38,934 bases of DNA from an uncultured Bacteroidia bacterium (GTDB taxonomy: Bacteria > Bacteroidota > Bacteroidia > Bacteroidales > Prolixibacteraceae). The number at the start of each line of letters is the position of its first letter. The first letter of the stretch is position 1. The DNA lies in assembly GCA_903927965.1 (NCBI GenBank), contig CAIYPA010000548.1, forward strand, positions 1-38,934, given 5' to 3'. Shown here piece after piece: positions 1 to 8,292 of the stretch. The notes below the pieces were generated by a model. That model did no database searches and had not been told where the DNA came from. It was given only the letters and a program-made list of their open reading frames with translations. A program made the position numbers and the translations under genes.

Positions 1-97
1 ATCAATATATACAAAATCTTATCAGTACACAGTTATCAATAGTCCATATTGAACGTCAAATAGTTGAGAGGATAAAAATGGAAGTTCTTTTGATTAT

Positions 98-1186
98 CTA
101 CAAGTATTGATAACGCCTACTATGCGCCCAGCAGCCAATGGGGAGAACGCCCTTCTTATTTTCGTACATATCATATACGGCATAACCGTCCGTCTGGATC
201 ACCCCCTGATAATCCTTAAATAATTGAAGTGCGACTTTTTGTGCCCGGGAACCATGGTCGTAATGGAAGAAGACCAGGTCCCTCATCACCGCCCGGACCA
301 TCCAGATGTACCCTTTTACGGCCCTGTTCTTTTCATCGTTTATGATCGGGATCGTGGTCTCATCGCTTTGGATATAATCTGAACTTATTACAATCTCCAT
401 AAGCCTGTAATAAGTCGGCCTCATCAGGTCGGCCACGCCCTGGAACCATCCGTTGATAGTGGCCGGGGAGATCGTTATGCCCTGTTGCTGGAACATTTGG
501 ATCTGGCGGTAAAATGGAAGATGGTTCACGTATTTGTCGATGGTGATATCGGCCAAAAGGGTTGCCCCGGCATAGCTTTTGGCGATCGGCAGCAATGGCA
601 TCGGGGCGGTCACGATTTGCTTCTCCACATCAAGGCCCTTGTCCTTTAACACATATTTGTGGCGGATGATCTTGCGCACAAACCATCTGGCAGGGTCGCG
701 TTCCAATACTTCGGTCACCTCCGGTTCCAGCTCGGCCCACTTGTCCAGTCCGGGAATGTCAGGGTAAATGTGGCATTCTTCCCTTGGGAGGCTTTCGGGC
801 AGGGGCTTGCGTACGGGGTGGTTTTTTGCCTTTATGGGGACACGGATTGTCTTGTACTGCTCTATCTCCTCTTTGGCGCTGGTGGCGAGTTCTTTTTCCT
901 CCGGGAGAAGGTCAAGCCCTTCAAAATCGAAGCACCTTTGCTGCGGGTCGCCATTGATGTGCCCTTCGCTGGATTTGCCCCAGATCTTCCGCTGGAGCAT
1001 CTCGACCTGCTGTTTCAGCCTCGCGATGGTCACGTCTTTTTGGTCGATCTGTTGCTTGTAGGAGGCCCTTTCCGACTCGAAGTTTTCATAGTTGGCAAGC
1101 TGGCTTTTCAGCTTGGATGTTTCCCTGAAAAGCCCGTCCCGGTCCTGTAAAATTTGTTGCAAAAAAGCCTCTTCCGCAGTTGTCAT
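98..1186 (-). pseudogene. tnpC: IS66 transposase TnpC, C-terminally truncated
   Basis: The 362 residues match the N-terminal two thirds of IS66 transposases, which are usually a little over 500 residues. Residues 1-70 are a leucine-zipper-like coiled coil with the typical LQRKIWGKSSE end. An acidic linker follows, then the catalytic domain. The first two catalytic aspartates are visible, D275 in SDET and D333 in QTDGY, followed by the GCWAHSRR motif at 351-358. The catalytic glutamate expected about 100 residues further on is absent: the frame ends with unrelated YQYL and a TAG at 98-100. The product should be inactive as a DDE transposase. It starts 63 bases after the tnpB stop. Confidence 0.88.
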
Positions 1187-1249
1187 TCCCCCTTGTTTTT
1201 AATGGCTTAAAGATAGTAAATATCAATTAATCAGCCAAATAAAAACAAG

Positions 1250-1615
1250 TTATTTCCAATTATTTTTAACGTTTTTCCTTACTTTTTTGTCCACTTTGTC
1301 ATCCCTACCAACACCTTGCACCATCATCATCAGGTCCTGCCAACTGGACCGGAAAGTCTTGGAGGCCTGGTCAAAAACAGGCAGTTTGAAACAGCCAGAC
1401 TCCAGCTTCATGTGGTAGATCACAAAGCCACCGCATTCCATGTGAAGGATTTTCATGCTGGTGCACGGACGGTTGACAAATATGTACACGTCACCGTCCT
1501 GGATGTTGCCGCCCATCAGGTCGGTTACCATTCCGCTGAGGGTATAAAAACTGCGGCGCATATCCGTTGGATAAGAATACAGATAATACTGCATCGACGA
1601 TGTGAGGCTGAACAT
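1250..1615 (-). CDS. tnpB: IS66 accessory protein TnpB (Orf2)
   Basis: The 121-residue protein has the hallmark IS66 Orf2 start YLYSYPTDMRRSFYTLSGMV (residues 11-30) and the segment NRPCTSMKILHMECGGFVIYHMKLE, with small variations from the usual family pattern. Length fits the family (about 115-120 residues). TnpB is required for IS66 transposition but its biochemical role is not settled. The ATG lies one base after the tnpA stop codon, which indicates translational coupling. The lysine-rich tail (DKVDKKVRKNVKNNWK) is common in Bacteroidota copies. Confidence 0.9.
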   Translation of the reverse strand: MFSLTSSMQYYLYSYPTDMRRSFYTLSGMVTDLMGGNIQDGDVYIFVNRPCTSMKILHMECGGFVIYHMKLESGCFKLPVFDQASKTFRSSWQDLMMMVQGVGRDDKVDKKVRKNVKNNWK

Positions 1616-1616
1616 C

Positions 1617-1982
1617 CTACTGGTGGGCTAGGATCAATAATGGCCGCAACAGCTCCGGGTCGGTCAAACCATCCAGTTTTACGCAGACACCATTGGGGTA
1701 GGTAATCTCACAGGAAATCGTGTTGTTTGCCGTTGCCGCATCCGGATGGGCATTCGACCTGTTCTGCACAGTTGCCGGGTTTCGTGATGTCCGGTCTTTT
1801 GGTCCGTTGTCAAAAACCACTGGCACAAATCCCCTTTTGGGCGGCAATTGCCCCTTCAACTTGTTCTGCCAATAATAGAACATAGACTCCTTCAATTGCT
1901 GGTTGGCGCAATAATCACGTACGGATAGACCGGATTCCAGATAACCGTCATAGATGGACCGAAACTGTTGAACGTTTAACAT
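1617..1982 (-). CDS. tnpA: IS66 accessory protein TnpA (Orf1), HTH
   Basis: The 121-residue protein has an N-terminal helix-turn-helix region, with LSVRDYCANQQLKESMFYYWQNKLKG at about residues 19-44, typical of IS66 Orf1/TnpA proteins that probably bind the element ends. The middle is low in similarity and the C-terminus (EITYPNGVCVKLDGLTDPELLRPLL) matches the conserved Orf1 tail. The ATG at 1982 is only 18 bases from the ATG of the divergent gene at 2001, so the normal IS leader is absent or shared. Confidence 0.85.
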   Translation of the reverse strand: MLNVQQFRSIYDGYLESGLSVRDYCANQQLKESMFYYWQNKLKGQLPPKRGFVPVVFDNGPKDRTSRNPATVQNRSNAHPDAATANNTISCEITYPNGVCVKLDGLTDPELLRPLLILAHQ

Positions 1983-1983
1983 C

Positions 1984-2013
1984 GTTTGGCATTTTTAAAA
2001 ATGAAGGCCAAAC
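1984..2013. other. Perfect hairpin between divergent starts
   Basis: GTTTGGC (1984-1990) and GCCAAAC (2007-2013) are a perfect 7-base inverted repeat, and inside it CATTTTTAAAAATG (1990-2003) is itself a perfect palindrome. The structure fills the whole space between the tnpA start and the ATPase start and includes the ATPase ATG. It could be an operator, a translation-blocking hairpin or a recombination junction; the sequence does not decide. Confidence 0.5.
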
Positions 2014-5000
2014 TTAAAAAACCAAAAAACAATCTAAAATACGTGGTTTACCGAATGCTTACAAACAAGAAAGAGTTTCAAAAACTTTCCACGGCATTAG
2101 TTTCTGCAATTCGATCAGTAATTGCATCAGAAGCCGAATACCAAAGAGCAAAGTGGACCCCAATAAAAACATTTAGAGATTGGAAGTCAAAAGATTTTTA
2201 TGGTCAATATATGCTAACTGAAAATATCAAATTGTATGCATCTCAGTTAAGAAAAGCATTGGAAAATCCCGAGAATCATCAAAGAATTATAGGCCCAAAA
2301 AACTCTGGGAAAACTCGATTAGCATATGAATTATTTAAAGAAATAGATAAGACCATTCCATCACATCCAGAAGTTGAAAATGTTTTGTATTATGACCTCA
2401 AGTTTGGATCTTTTGGAAGTATTGAAAGTAAATTACTTGATCTACAGGTCATTAATCAGCGAAAGATATTAGTTCTTGATAATTGCTCTTATGAGATTCA
2501 CGAGAAAATATATAATGATTTCCTTTTTAATACAAAAATAAGTCTATTGTCAATTGGAGATCAATTAGATAAGGATAATGGAAACATTAAACTTGATAGT
2601 CAGTTTGCGGATCAAATTATTGAAAAGATTTCAAATACATCCGGTAATTCAAAGCATACGCAATATATTCTGAATAATTCCAATTCCAATATTAAACAAG
2701 CAGTAGCATTAATCGAATTCATATCAAAAGACGATAGATTTTTGCTTGGTGAATATGATCAAATGTGGAATCAAATATTGGGCGTTGAATTAATTCAAAA
2801 TAAAGCCCTGTCAATTTTAGAGGAGATCTCATTATTTACATATATTGGCTATTCTGGTCAATTTCAACATCAATCGGATTTTATTCGAGAACTTTTACAA
2901 ATAGAGAAGATAGAAGAATATGCAAAGATAATTAATCAACTTGAGGAAAGGGGCTTAATCAAAATTACCGGAGATTATATTGTCCTAGAAACATTTATTG
3001 AAGAATTAGCTATTAAACGGCTTGGAAAGCTTGTAAATGAAAATATTAATGAATACTTACATAAACTTTCTCAAAATCAATTATCTAAACCATTTGCAAA
3101 TAGACTTAATGAGTTAAGTGGACTAAAGTCAACAACAAGAATTATAGAAATTTTCACTAAGGGTGATGGTCTCTTTTCAAAATATGATTTCATAAGCACC
3201 GATGAAGGTGCTCGAATTTTAATGAGTTTGTCAGAAATAGCTCCACTGCAAACAATTGATGCAATAAATAGAGCCTTGATTGATAAAAGCATCAATGATT
3301 TAATGCAGTTAAAAAAAGGAAGAAGAAACCTTGTCTGGACTTTAGAACGATTATGCTTTAGAAATGAAACTTTTAAACTGGCAACTAAAACTCTGTATAA
3401 ACTTGCACTCGCTGAAAATGAGAATATTAGCAATAATGCAAGTTCTCAGTTTAGTCAATTATTTCAAGTCTATCTCCCTGGGACTGAGTCAAGTTTGGCT
3501 GAAAGGATGATTCTTTTGAGTGAAATCCTTGCCTCTTCAGAAGAAAAGGAATTCTCCGTAATACTTAAAGCAATTAACAGGGGGTTAGGTGTACAAGATT
3601 GGATGAGAATGGGGGGCGCCGATACGCAAGCAGGAATAAATTTGCAGGACTATCGCCCTGTTAATGATGAGGAGATCTTAATATATTGGGACCAATTAAT
3701 CCAAATGTTACTACAGATTGGCACCGTGGAAGCTTTTCAGATAATAACTAATAGATTTGCTCAACATTTTCAGCGTGGTAATAGGATTTCAATTTTAAAT
3801 GCAATTGAACGTGTTTTGGGTGAAACGAAAGAGATTGATAAAGTTTTAAGACAGCAATTTGCGAATATCTTAACTGAACAGAATAAATATGAATCTGGCC
3901 ATATTCAAATTTTGTTAGAGTTGCAAAAGAAATATTCAAGTAATTCAAATGAGGAGCAGTTAAACATAAAGGTTGTTGAACCCCCATATTCCAGCTATAA
4001 GAACGAATCAGGTAAAATAATTGATCAAGCTGAAGTTATCGCAAGAGAATATGCACGTGAACTTATAAATGATGATCCCAATCAATTGATAGATAACATT
4101 GTTTTACTTTTGCAAGGAGATCAAAGGCAGACAATTAACTTTGGACATGAAATAGGATTGGTTAAACCTGGATTTAAGGAATTAATTGATGCTGCAATTG
4201 AAAACTTAGTGGCTATTACGACTGAAAAGCAAAATAATTCATTGATCGAAGGTTATCTTTACGGTGTCAATGATCAAACAGCTATTAGAAATGTGATTAA
4301 CCAATATCTTACACATCCGCAAATTAATTTTCATGCAATTAGATTAACAAAACTTCTTGAAATTACTATTGAAGACTTAGAAAAGCTTAAGGCACTAATT
4401 CAAGAAAACCCAAATTACATTTTCTCGCTTCAATATTTGAGAATTAATCACCTATCATTTGATGAATTCATTGGTTTTATAGATTGGCTGAAGAATGTTG
4501 AGCCGTTCGGTCGGTGGTCGGCTATAGAGTTTACTAATGATTACTTGAGTAAGAATGAAGAAAAGTTACCGAATTTAAAGGATTTCTTATCCTCTTTATT
4601 GATAAAAGAAGGAATACTATCTTCTGAATCAAAAAGCCTCATACCCCATCACTATTTCAAGAAAATAGTTGAAAAACTGGATGAAGTTGGAGGTTTGGAT
4701 GATGTCATAATAGAGTTCCTTACTAGGGAAATCCTTATATATGCAACAGATTTAAATTTCCGTAATGAATACATTGTATATGAGATCATTGATATTTTAT
4801 TTACAAAATATTGGGAAAAATCATGGCCGATAATTGGCCAAAGTATGTTAGACATGGATTATTATGGATCATATAATTTGATCAATGTACTAAAAATCTA
4901 TAAATCCTATATAAAGGAAAATCTCCTTACTTGGATTGATCAGTATCCTTTAACTGCTCCTCAATGCGTTATACATTTTGTTGATTTTGAAATCCAGGAA

Positions 5001-5279
5001 GATGGACATCGAGCTTGGTCTCCACTTGTTCTGGAAATGTTCAATAAATATGGAACAAATGAAATTTTCTTGAACGAACTTTCTTATGTATTGCATAGTT
5101 ATTCATTCAGTGGTTCAGCATTGCAAAAATTAGCTGAAAGAAAGAGTTTAATAATACAAATATTGGATCATCCAATTCCACAAGTAAAGGAATTTGCGAA
5201 GTTGGAAATTGAAATGTTTGATTCTAGGATCAAAAGGGAGGAAATGTTTATTCAAAACGTTAATATTGAGTTTAATTGA
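2001..5279 (+). CDS. Large STAND-like P-loop ATPase, putative defence protein
   Basis: I do not recognise a named family for this 1,092-residue protein (counted from the ATG at 2001; a TTG at 1986 is possible but less likely). Walker A is GPKNSGKT at about 98-105 and Walker B is ILVLDNC at about 156-162, near the N-terminus. A segment like an AAA/STAND lid (SNIKQAVALIEFIS) follows at about 230, then a winged-helix-like stretch ending in LEERGLIKITGDYIVL near residue 330. The remaining 700 residues are predicted-helical and hydrophilic, like the repeat sensor domains of STAND NTPases. There is no obvious N-terminal effector domain. The gene is much richer in A+T than the metabolic genes further on, which suggests horizontal transfer. 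A HEPN-motif gene follows after 82 bases and could be its effector. The ATPase call is firm; the defence role is inference. Confidence 0.7.
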   Translation: MKAKLKKPKNNLKYVVYRMLTNKKEFQKLSTALVSAIRSVIASEAEYQRAKWTPIKTFRDWKSKDFYGQYMLTENIKLYASQLRKALENPENHQRIIGPKNSGKTRLAYELFKEIDKTIPSHPEVENVLYYDLKFGSFGSIESKLLDLQVINQRKILVLDNCSYEIHEKIYNDFLFNTKISLLSIGDQLDKDNGNIKLDSQFADQIIEKISNTSGNSKHTQYILNNSNSNIKQAVALIEFISKDDRFLLGEYDQMWNQILGVELIQNKALSILEEISLFTYIGYSGQFQHQSDFIRELLQIEKIEEYAKIINQLEERGLIKITGDYIVLETFIEELAIKRLGKLVNENINEYLHKLSQNQLSKPFANRLNELSGLKSTTRIIEIFTKGDGLFSKYDFISTDEGARILMSLSEIAPLQTIDAINRALIDKSINDLMQLKKGRRNLVWTLERLCFRNETFKLATKTLYKLALAENENISNNASSQFSQLFQVYLPGTESSLAERMILLSEILASSEEKEFSVILKAINRGLGVQDWMRMGGADTQAGINLQDYRPVNDEEILIYWDQLIQMLLQIGTVEAFQIITNRFAQHFQRGNRISILNAIERVLGETKEIDKVLRQQFANILTEQNKYESGHIQILLELQKKYSSNSNEEQLNIKVVEPPYSSYKNESGKIIDQAEVIAREYARELINDDPNQLIDNIVLLLQGDQRQTINFGHEIGLVKPGFKELIDAAIENLVAITTEKQNNSLIEGYLYGVNDQTAIRNVINQYLTHPQINFHAIRLTKLLEITIEDLEKLKALIQENPNYIFSLQYLRINHLSFDEFIGFIDWLKNVEPFGRWSAIEFTNDYLSKNEEKLPNLKDFLSSLLIKEGILSSESKSLIPHHYFKKIVEKLDEVGGLDDVIIEFLTREILIYATDLNFRNEYIVYEIIDILFTKYWEKSWPIIGQSMLDMDYYGSYNLINVLKIYKSYIKENLLTWIDQYPLTAPQCVIHFVDFEIQEDGHRAWSPLVLEMFNKYGTNEIFLNELSYVLHSYSFSGSALQKLAERKSLIIQILDHPIPQVKEFAKLEIEMFDSRIKREEMFIQNVNIEFN

Positions 5280-5361
5280 TTGAAATATTGTCGAATTCAA
5301 TGGAGTTGAATTTCATATGGGAGTTAATTTAGTTTATGTTTTCTAGGAAAAATATTTAAAC

Positions 5362-6321
5362 ATGTGTGAATCCTATGAGCCGGATGTGCGTTGGGATATG
5401 CATGGAATAACTGACAGACACGGGTTTGAGCAATTAATAATTGTAAAGGGCTATTTCCACGATCAGGTTCCGGTTGAGTTTGTCGACGCATTTAAGACAG
5501 TGGAATATCTACAGGCTCATTTCTATTATTGGTGGCCCATGTATGATGAAGCAATGAACAAGGCACTTAGGATTTTGGAAATGTCGGTTAAGCTGAAAGC
5601 CAAGGAGTTGAATATTCCATTGGAGTTTACAACCGACAAAAATAAAACATTCAAAAAGACCATTTATGCTTTAATAAATGAAATCTTCATGGAACCTTAT
5701 TTGGTCAATTTAAAGGAGCAAATCCACCGGGCAAGAAAAATTCGCAATTCTCAAATGCACCCTGAAACGAATTCCTTTAAGGGTGGTATAGGTGGTTTGG
5801 GTAAGAACATGGAACTGTTCGTCTTGGTAATCAATGAATTATTTCGTGAGAATGAATGGTTGCAGGATCATTTCAATCAGGATGTACAGTTCGCAAAACA
5901 GATTGAGTTATTTAGAAACAACTTACTGGTTTTTGAAAAAAATGGTCAAGGCATTCTTTCATCCGGTATAATTGCTTTTAGGCTTTTGGATGAAACTCTA
6001 TTGTTAATCCTGAATCCAGTTTTGACGAACACAATACAGGCTTTATCGGAACATCGCTATCCAAATCCTATTAAAGTTGAATTGTCAACATTCGCATTTC
6101 AGGACGAAATGTTATGTGGGACATCAGTTGAAGGACACCAAACCAGGATATTCACAACAGCCAAACCTGAGAATTTACGTTTATTTGAAAACCATCAATC
6201 CGGTTTAGAAGCAGTTAATGAACTAGATAGATGTTTCTATAATCATTTTATGGCCGATGAGGCCTCATGGAGTTTGGTAAAGATGGAATACAACTATCTT
6301 AAAAAACAACTTGATCTTTGA
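5362..6321 (+). CDS. HEPN-motif protein, putative RNase effector
   Basis: This 319-residue protein has no family I can name. A long helix at about 61-85 (YDEAMNKALRILEMSVKLKA) is followed about 45 residues later by RARKIRNSQMHPE, in which R128-NSQM-H133 fits the R-x4-H catalytic motif of HEPN ribonucleases. The spacing of a long first helix and a later R-x4-6-H is what HEPN folds show. The N-terminal 55 residues and the C-terminal 150 residues (with beta-like FAFQDEMLCGTSVEGHQTRIF) are unassigned. It starts 82 bases after the ATPase gene on the same strand, with similar AT-rich composition, so the two are probably co-transcribed. HEPN proteins commonly act as effectors in abortive-infection and toxin-antitoxin systems. 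RNase activity here is inference from one motif. Confidence 0.6.
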   Translation: MCESYEPDVRWDMHGITDRHGFEQLIIVKGYFHDQVPVEFVDAFKTVEYLQAHFYYWWPMYDEAMNKALRILEMSVKLKAKELNIPLEFTTDKNKTFKKTIYALINEIFMEPYLVNLKEQIHRARKIRNSQMHPETNSFKGGIGGLGKNMELFVLVINELFRENEWLQDHFNQDVQFAKQIELFRNNLLVFEKNGQGILSSGIIAFRLLDETLLLILNPVLTNTIQALSEHRYPNPIKVELSTFAFQDEMLCGTSVEGHQTRIFTTAKPENLRLFENHQSGLEAVNELDRCFYNHFMADEASWSLVKMEYNYLKKQLDL

Positions 6322-6449
6322 TGGTGAATTGTCTTTTTATGTGGTCAAACAAAGGAAGTAGTATAATATTCCGCTTATTGATCATCAAATGGTGGATGAA
6401 AATGGGGTTCGGCATATTTCCAATGTGTTAACCATCATATTGGAAATAA

Positions 6450-6519
6450 GGTAAATAAGGTTTTATTGTTCTTTTTACATCAGGCTATTAAGGTTGAGAA
6501 AAAGGGTAAATAAGGTTTT
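6450..6519. repeat. Pair of 15-base direct repeats
   Basis: GGTAAATAAGGTTTT occurs at 6450-6464 and again, identically, at 6505-6519. The copies are 55 bases apart. Their role is unknown; they may be a duplication left by a past insertion. Confidence 0.6.
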
Positions 6520-6558
6520 TCCACGGATAGTGATGAAGGTGTCCGAAAACGCTAAAAA

Positions 6559-6662
6559 TTACCGCAAGGTTCGCTAAGAAAAATTCGCAAGGTTCGCAAA
6601 GAATTAGAATACAAACAATTACCTTTGCGATCTTAGCGAAACCGTTGCGTACTTTGCGGTAA
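6559..6662. repeat. MITE-like imperfect inverted repeat
   Basis: A left arm beginning TTACCGCAAGGTTCGCTAAG (from 6559) is mirrored by a right arm ending CTTTGCGGTAA (to 6662), with further matches inside (TTCGCTAAGA against TCTTAGCGAA; TTCGCAAAG against CTTTGCGA). The arms are about 45 bases each around an 11-base centre. The element itself has no coding capacity. It resembles the small non-autonomous CTTTGCG-rich palindromic repeats that occur between genes in Bacteroidota; that comparison is from memory. Confidence 0.6.
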
Positions 6663-6758
6663 AATAACCTTTGGGGACACCCTAATCGCTAAATTCGCGC
6701 TATCCCTAAATCCCTGCCATCGGGAACACCACACCTTCAAAGGCCATTGCATTGGATG

Positions 6759-6851
6759 ATATTCCTTATTGGAATATGGAATATTTCCTTTCATATACTT
6801 GTATTTCATGATGATATTGATTAATATTGCAAATCGGAATATGGAATATTT
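6759..6851 (+). promoter_or_regulatory. Candidate operator repeats for the wHTH gene
   Basis: GGAATATGGAATATTT is present twice without mismatch, at 6771-6786 and 6836-6851, 65 bases apart start to start. The first copy is also the right half of an inverted repeat, ATATTCC (6759-6765), five bases, GGAATAT (6771-6777). The second ends six bases before the ATG at 6858. The placement suits autoregulation by the winged-helix protein encoded just downstream, as is usual in toxin-antitoxin operons. Binding is not shown by the sequence. Confidence 0.45.
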
Positions 6852-6857
6852 TGTAAT

Positions 6858-7382
6858 ATGAGAACACGACAACCCACAATGAGTCCTTTGGATGTGGTGG
6901 TTTTACTTAAAATCATCTGTTCAGGTGATCATTCATTGAATCAAAAACCAATGGCTGAATCATTGTTTATGAGTCAGTCGGAAATCAGCAAATCGTTGGC
7001 CCGATCGCAATATGCAGGTCTTCTGGATTTACCAGTTAAAAAAGTGCGAAAATTGGCCTTCATGGATTTTTTACAGTATGGCATTGCCTATGTTTTTCCG
7101 CAGCAACCAGGAGCAGTTGTTCGTGGAATCCCAACATCACATTCTGCACCACCATTGAATTCACACATTCAAAGTACCGAACACTATGTTTGGCCATCTG
7201 GGAAAGGAACCGTGCGTGGACACAGTATTATCCCGCTCTATCATTCAGTGGTTGATGCGGTTCAAAATGACCCTAAATTGTATGAGCTTCTTGCCATGGT
7301 AGATGCACTTAGGGTCGGCAGAGCTAGAGAAAGAACTTTTGCCATTGAAGAGCTTAGAAAAAGAATAGTCGATGGAGAATAG
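6858..7382 (+). CDS. Winged-helix regulator, putative antitoxin
   Basis: The 174-residue protein begins with a DNA-binding region: MSPLDVVVLLKIICSG then QKPMAESLFMSQSEISKSLARS at about 30-51, a helix-turn-helix of MarR/wHTH type. The middle contains an invariant-looking segment with HYVWPSGKGTVRG near residue 110, and the C-terminus is a helical region rich in Arg and Glu. I cannot name its family. Its last 11 bases overlap the start of the nucleotidyltransferase gene in another frame, so the two are translationally coupled. Regulator plus nucleotidyltransferase is the layout of AbiE-type toxin-antitoxin pairs, with the regulator as antitoxin, but neither protein shows the AbiEi or AbiEii signature clearly. 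Confidence 0.6.
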   Translation: MRTRQPTMSPLDVVVLLKIICSGDHSLNQKPMAESLFMSQSEISKSLARSQYAGLLDLPVKKVRKLAFMDFLQYGIAYVFPQQPGAVVRGIPTSHSAPPLNSHIQSTEHYVWPSGKGTVRGHSIIPLYHSVVDAVQNDPKLYELLAMVDALRVGRARERTFAIEELRKRIVDGE

Positions 7383-8058
7383 GAGGATTAACATAGGTGT
7401 TGTTGCCGAAGTTGCCAGGGGGCTAAGTGAACTTAAAGACCAAATGATTTTTATCGGTGGATCGGTGGTTAGTCTTTATGCAGACGACCCTTCAGCTGAT
7501 GAGATTCGCCCAACAGGTGATATAGACTTGACAATCAATTTAATGAACTTTAGTCATTGGGTTCGAATGCAGGAAAGATTGTCAGAACTTGGATTTTATC
7601 CTGATCCATATGGACATGCGATTTGCAGTTATAAATACAATTATATTCCGGTTGATATTATGCCTGCTGAAGAAAGCCATTTCGGACCAGCTAATAAATG
7701 GTACAAAATTGGATTTGAGAAATTGTGGAGGATAAAAGCTGAGGACGAAGAAATTAACATTCTACCGGCACCAGTCTATCTTGCAACCAAATTCGAGGCC
7801 TTTAACGATAGAGGTGGCGATTATCGGACGAGTCGTGATTTTGAAGACATCATCTATATCCTTGATAACCGGATGACGATCGTATCTGAGATTGAAAATG
7901 CACATCCTTTCGTCGTCGAATTTCTTAAATCTGAATTGACTAAAATTGTACAAAATCGATTGATGAGCGAAATTCTTTCTGTAAATTTACATCCGTTTGT
8001 CATTGACGAGAGATATCCAGTAGTTTTAGATAAAATCAATCAAATACTTAAACCTTAA
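7372..8058 (+). CDS. Nucleotidyltransferase, putative toxin
   Basis: The 228-residue protein has the minimal nucleotidyltransferase core: FIGGSVVSLY with GGS at 29-31, then RPTGDIDLTI with D50 and D52 as probable metal ligands, and a third strand IPVDIMP at about 101-107. The helical region with ATKFEAFNDRGGDYRTSRDFEDIIYIL is typical of the AbiEii/DUF6036-like group of stand-alone nucleotidyltransferases. Such proteins can transfer nucleotides to tRNA or proteins; the substrate here is unknown. It overlaps the upstream regulator by 11 bases and is therefore probably a two-gene toxin-antitoxin unit. The fold call is firm and the toxin role is inference. Confidence 0.65.
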   Translation: MENRRINIGVVAEVARGLSELKDQMIFIGGSVVSLYADDPSADEIRPTGDIDLTINLMNFSHWVRMQERLSELGFYPDPYGHAICSYKYNYIPVDIMPAEESHFGPANKWYKIGFEKLWRIKAEDEEINILPAPVYLATKFEAFNDRGGDYRTSRDFEDIIYILDNRMTIVSEIENAHPFVVEFLKSELTKIVQNRLMSEILSVNLHPFVIDERYPVVLDKINQILKP

Positions 8059-8061
8059 ATC

Positions 8062-8292
8062 ATGCATTCTAATGAACTGAACAGCGTCGAACATTACATC
8101 ATTCACCAACTGACCGGTGTAAACCTGAACCAAGGTATTGTGTCGGAATCCCAAAGTAGTTATGAGGAACAATGGAAGTATTCGTTAGCCATGTTAATAT
8201 TAATTAAGAACAAGGTGAATAAAACTAAATATTCGTCGCCTGCCTTGCGATCAGGTACCAGTTCCCTTTTTTCTTTATCCAGATATTCGTAA
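8062..8292 (+). CDS. Small ORF, possibly the truncated start of a third gene
   Basis: An ATG lies three bases after the nucleotidyltransferase stop and opens 76 codons. The first 50 or so residues (HSNELNSVEHYIIHQLTG..., ending around ILIKNKVNK) look like plausible protein. From about 8225 the frame runs antisense through the end of the SnoaL-like gene, where the composition (SSPALRSGTSSLF) looks accidental. A simple reading is that a third gene of the upstream operon was cut off at about 8225 where the accessory region joins the metabolic region. It may equally be no gene at all. Confidence 0.3.
   Translation: MHSNELNSVEHYIIHQLTGVNLNQGIVSESQSSYEEQWKYSLAMLILIKNKVNKTKYSSPALRSGTSSLFSLSRYS

Larger units (their letters stand above)
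98..1990 (-). mobile_element. IS66-family insertion sequence, truncated
   Basis: Three genes in the IS66 order tnpA, tnpB, tnpC lie on the minus strand. tnpC stops just after the CWAHSRR motif, so roughly the last third of the transposase and the distal inverted repeat are missing; homology to IS66 ends near base 114. At the other side tnpA begins at 1982 and another gene begins at 2001, which leaves no room for the usual leader and terminal inverted repeat, so this end may be damaged too. I could not identify terminal inverted repeats or a target duplication. The element is richer in G+C than the AT-rich gene beside it. It is unlikely to move on its own. Confidence 0.88.
6322..6857. other. 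Repeat-rich intergenic region
   Basis: This 536-base stretch has no convincing gene. It holds a 15-base direct repeat (6450-6464 and 6505-6519), a long imperfect inverted repeat (6559-6662) and two copies of a 16-base motif before the next gene (6771-6786 and 6836-6851). A 79-codon minus-strand open frame crosses the inverted repeat and looks accidental. Confidence 0.7.

Noticed and set aside
659-1150. 163-codon plus-strand frame inside the transposase gene
   Set aside because: Antisense to tnpC, whose minus-strand frame shows clear IS66 motifs; the antisense product has no recognisable domain.
1316-1705. 129-codon plus-strand frame across tnpB and tnpA
   Set aside because: Antisense to two well-supported IS66 genes and spans their junction.
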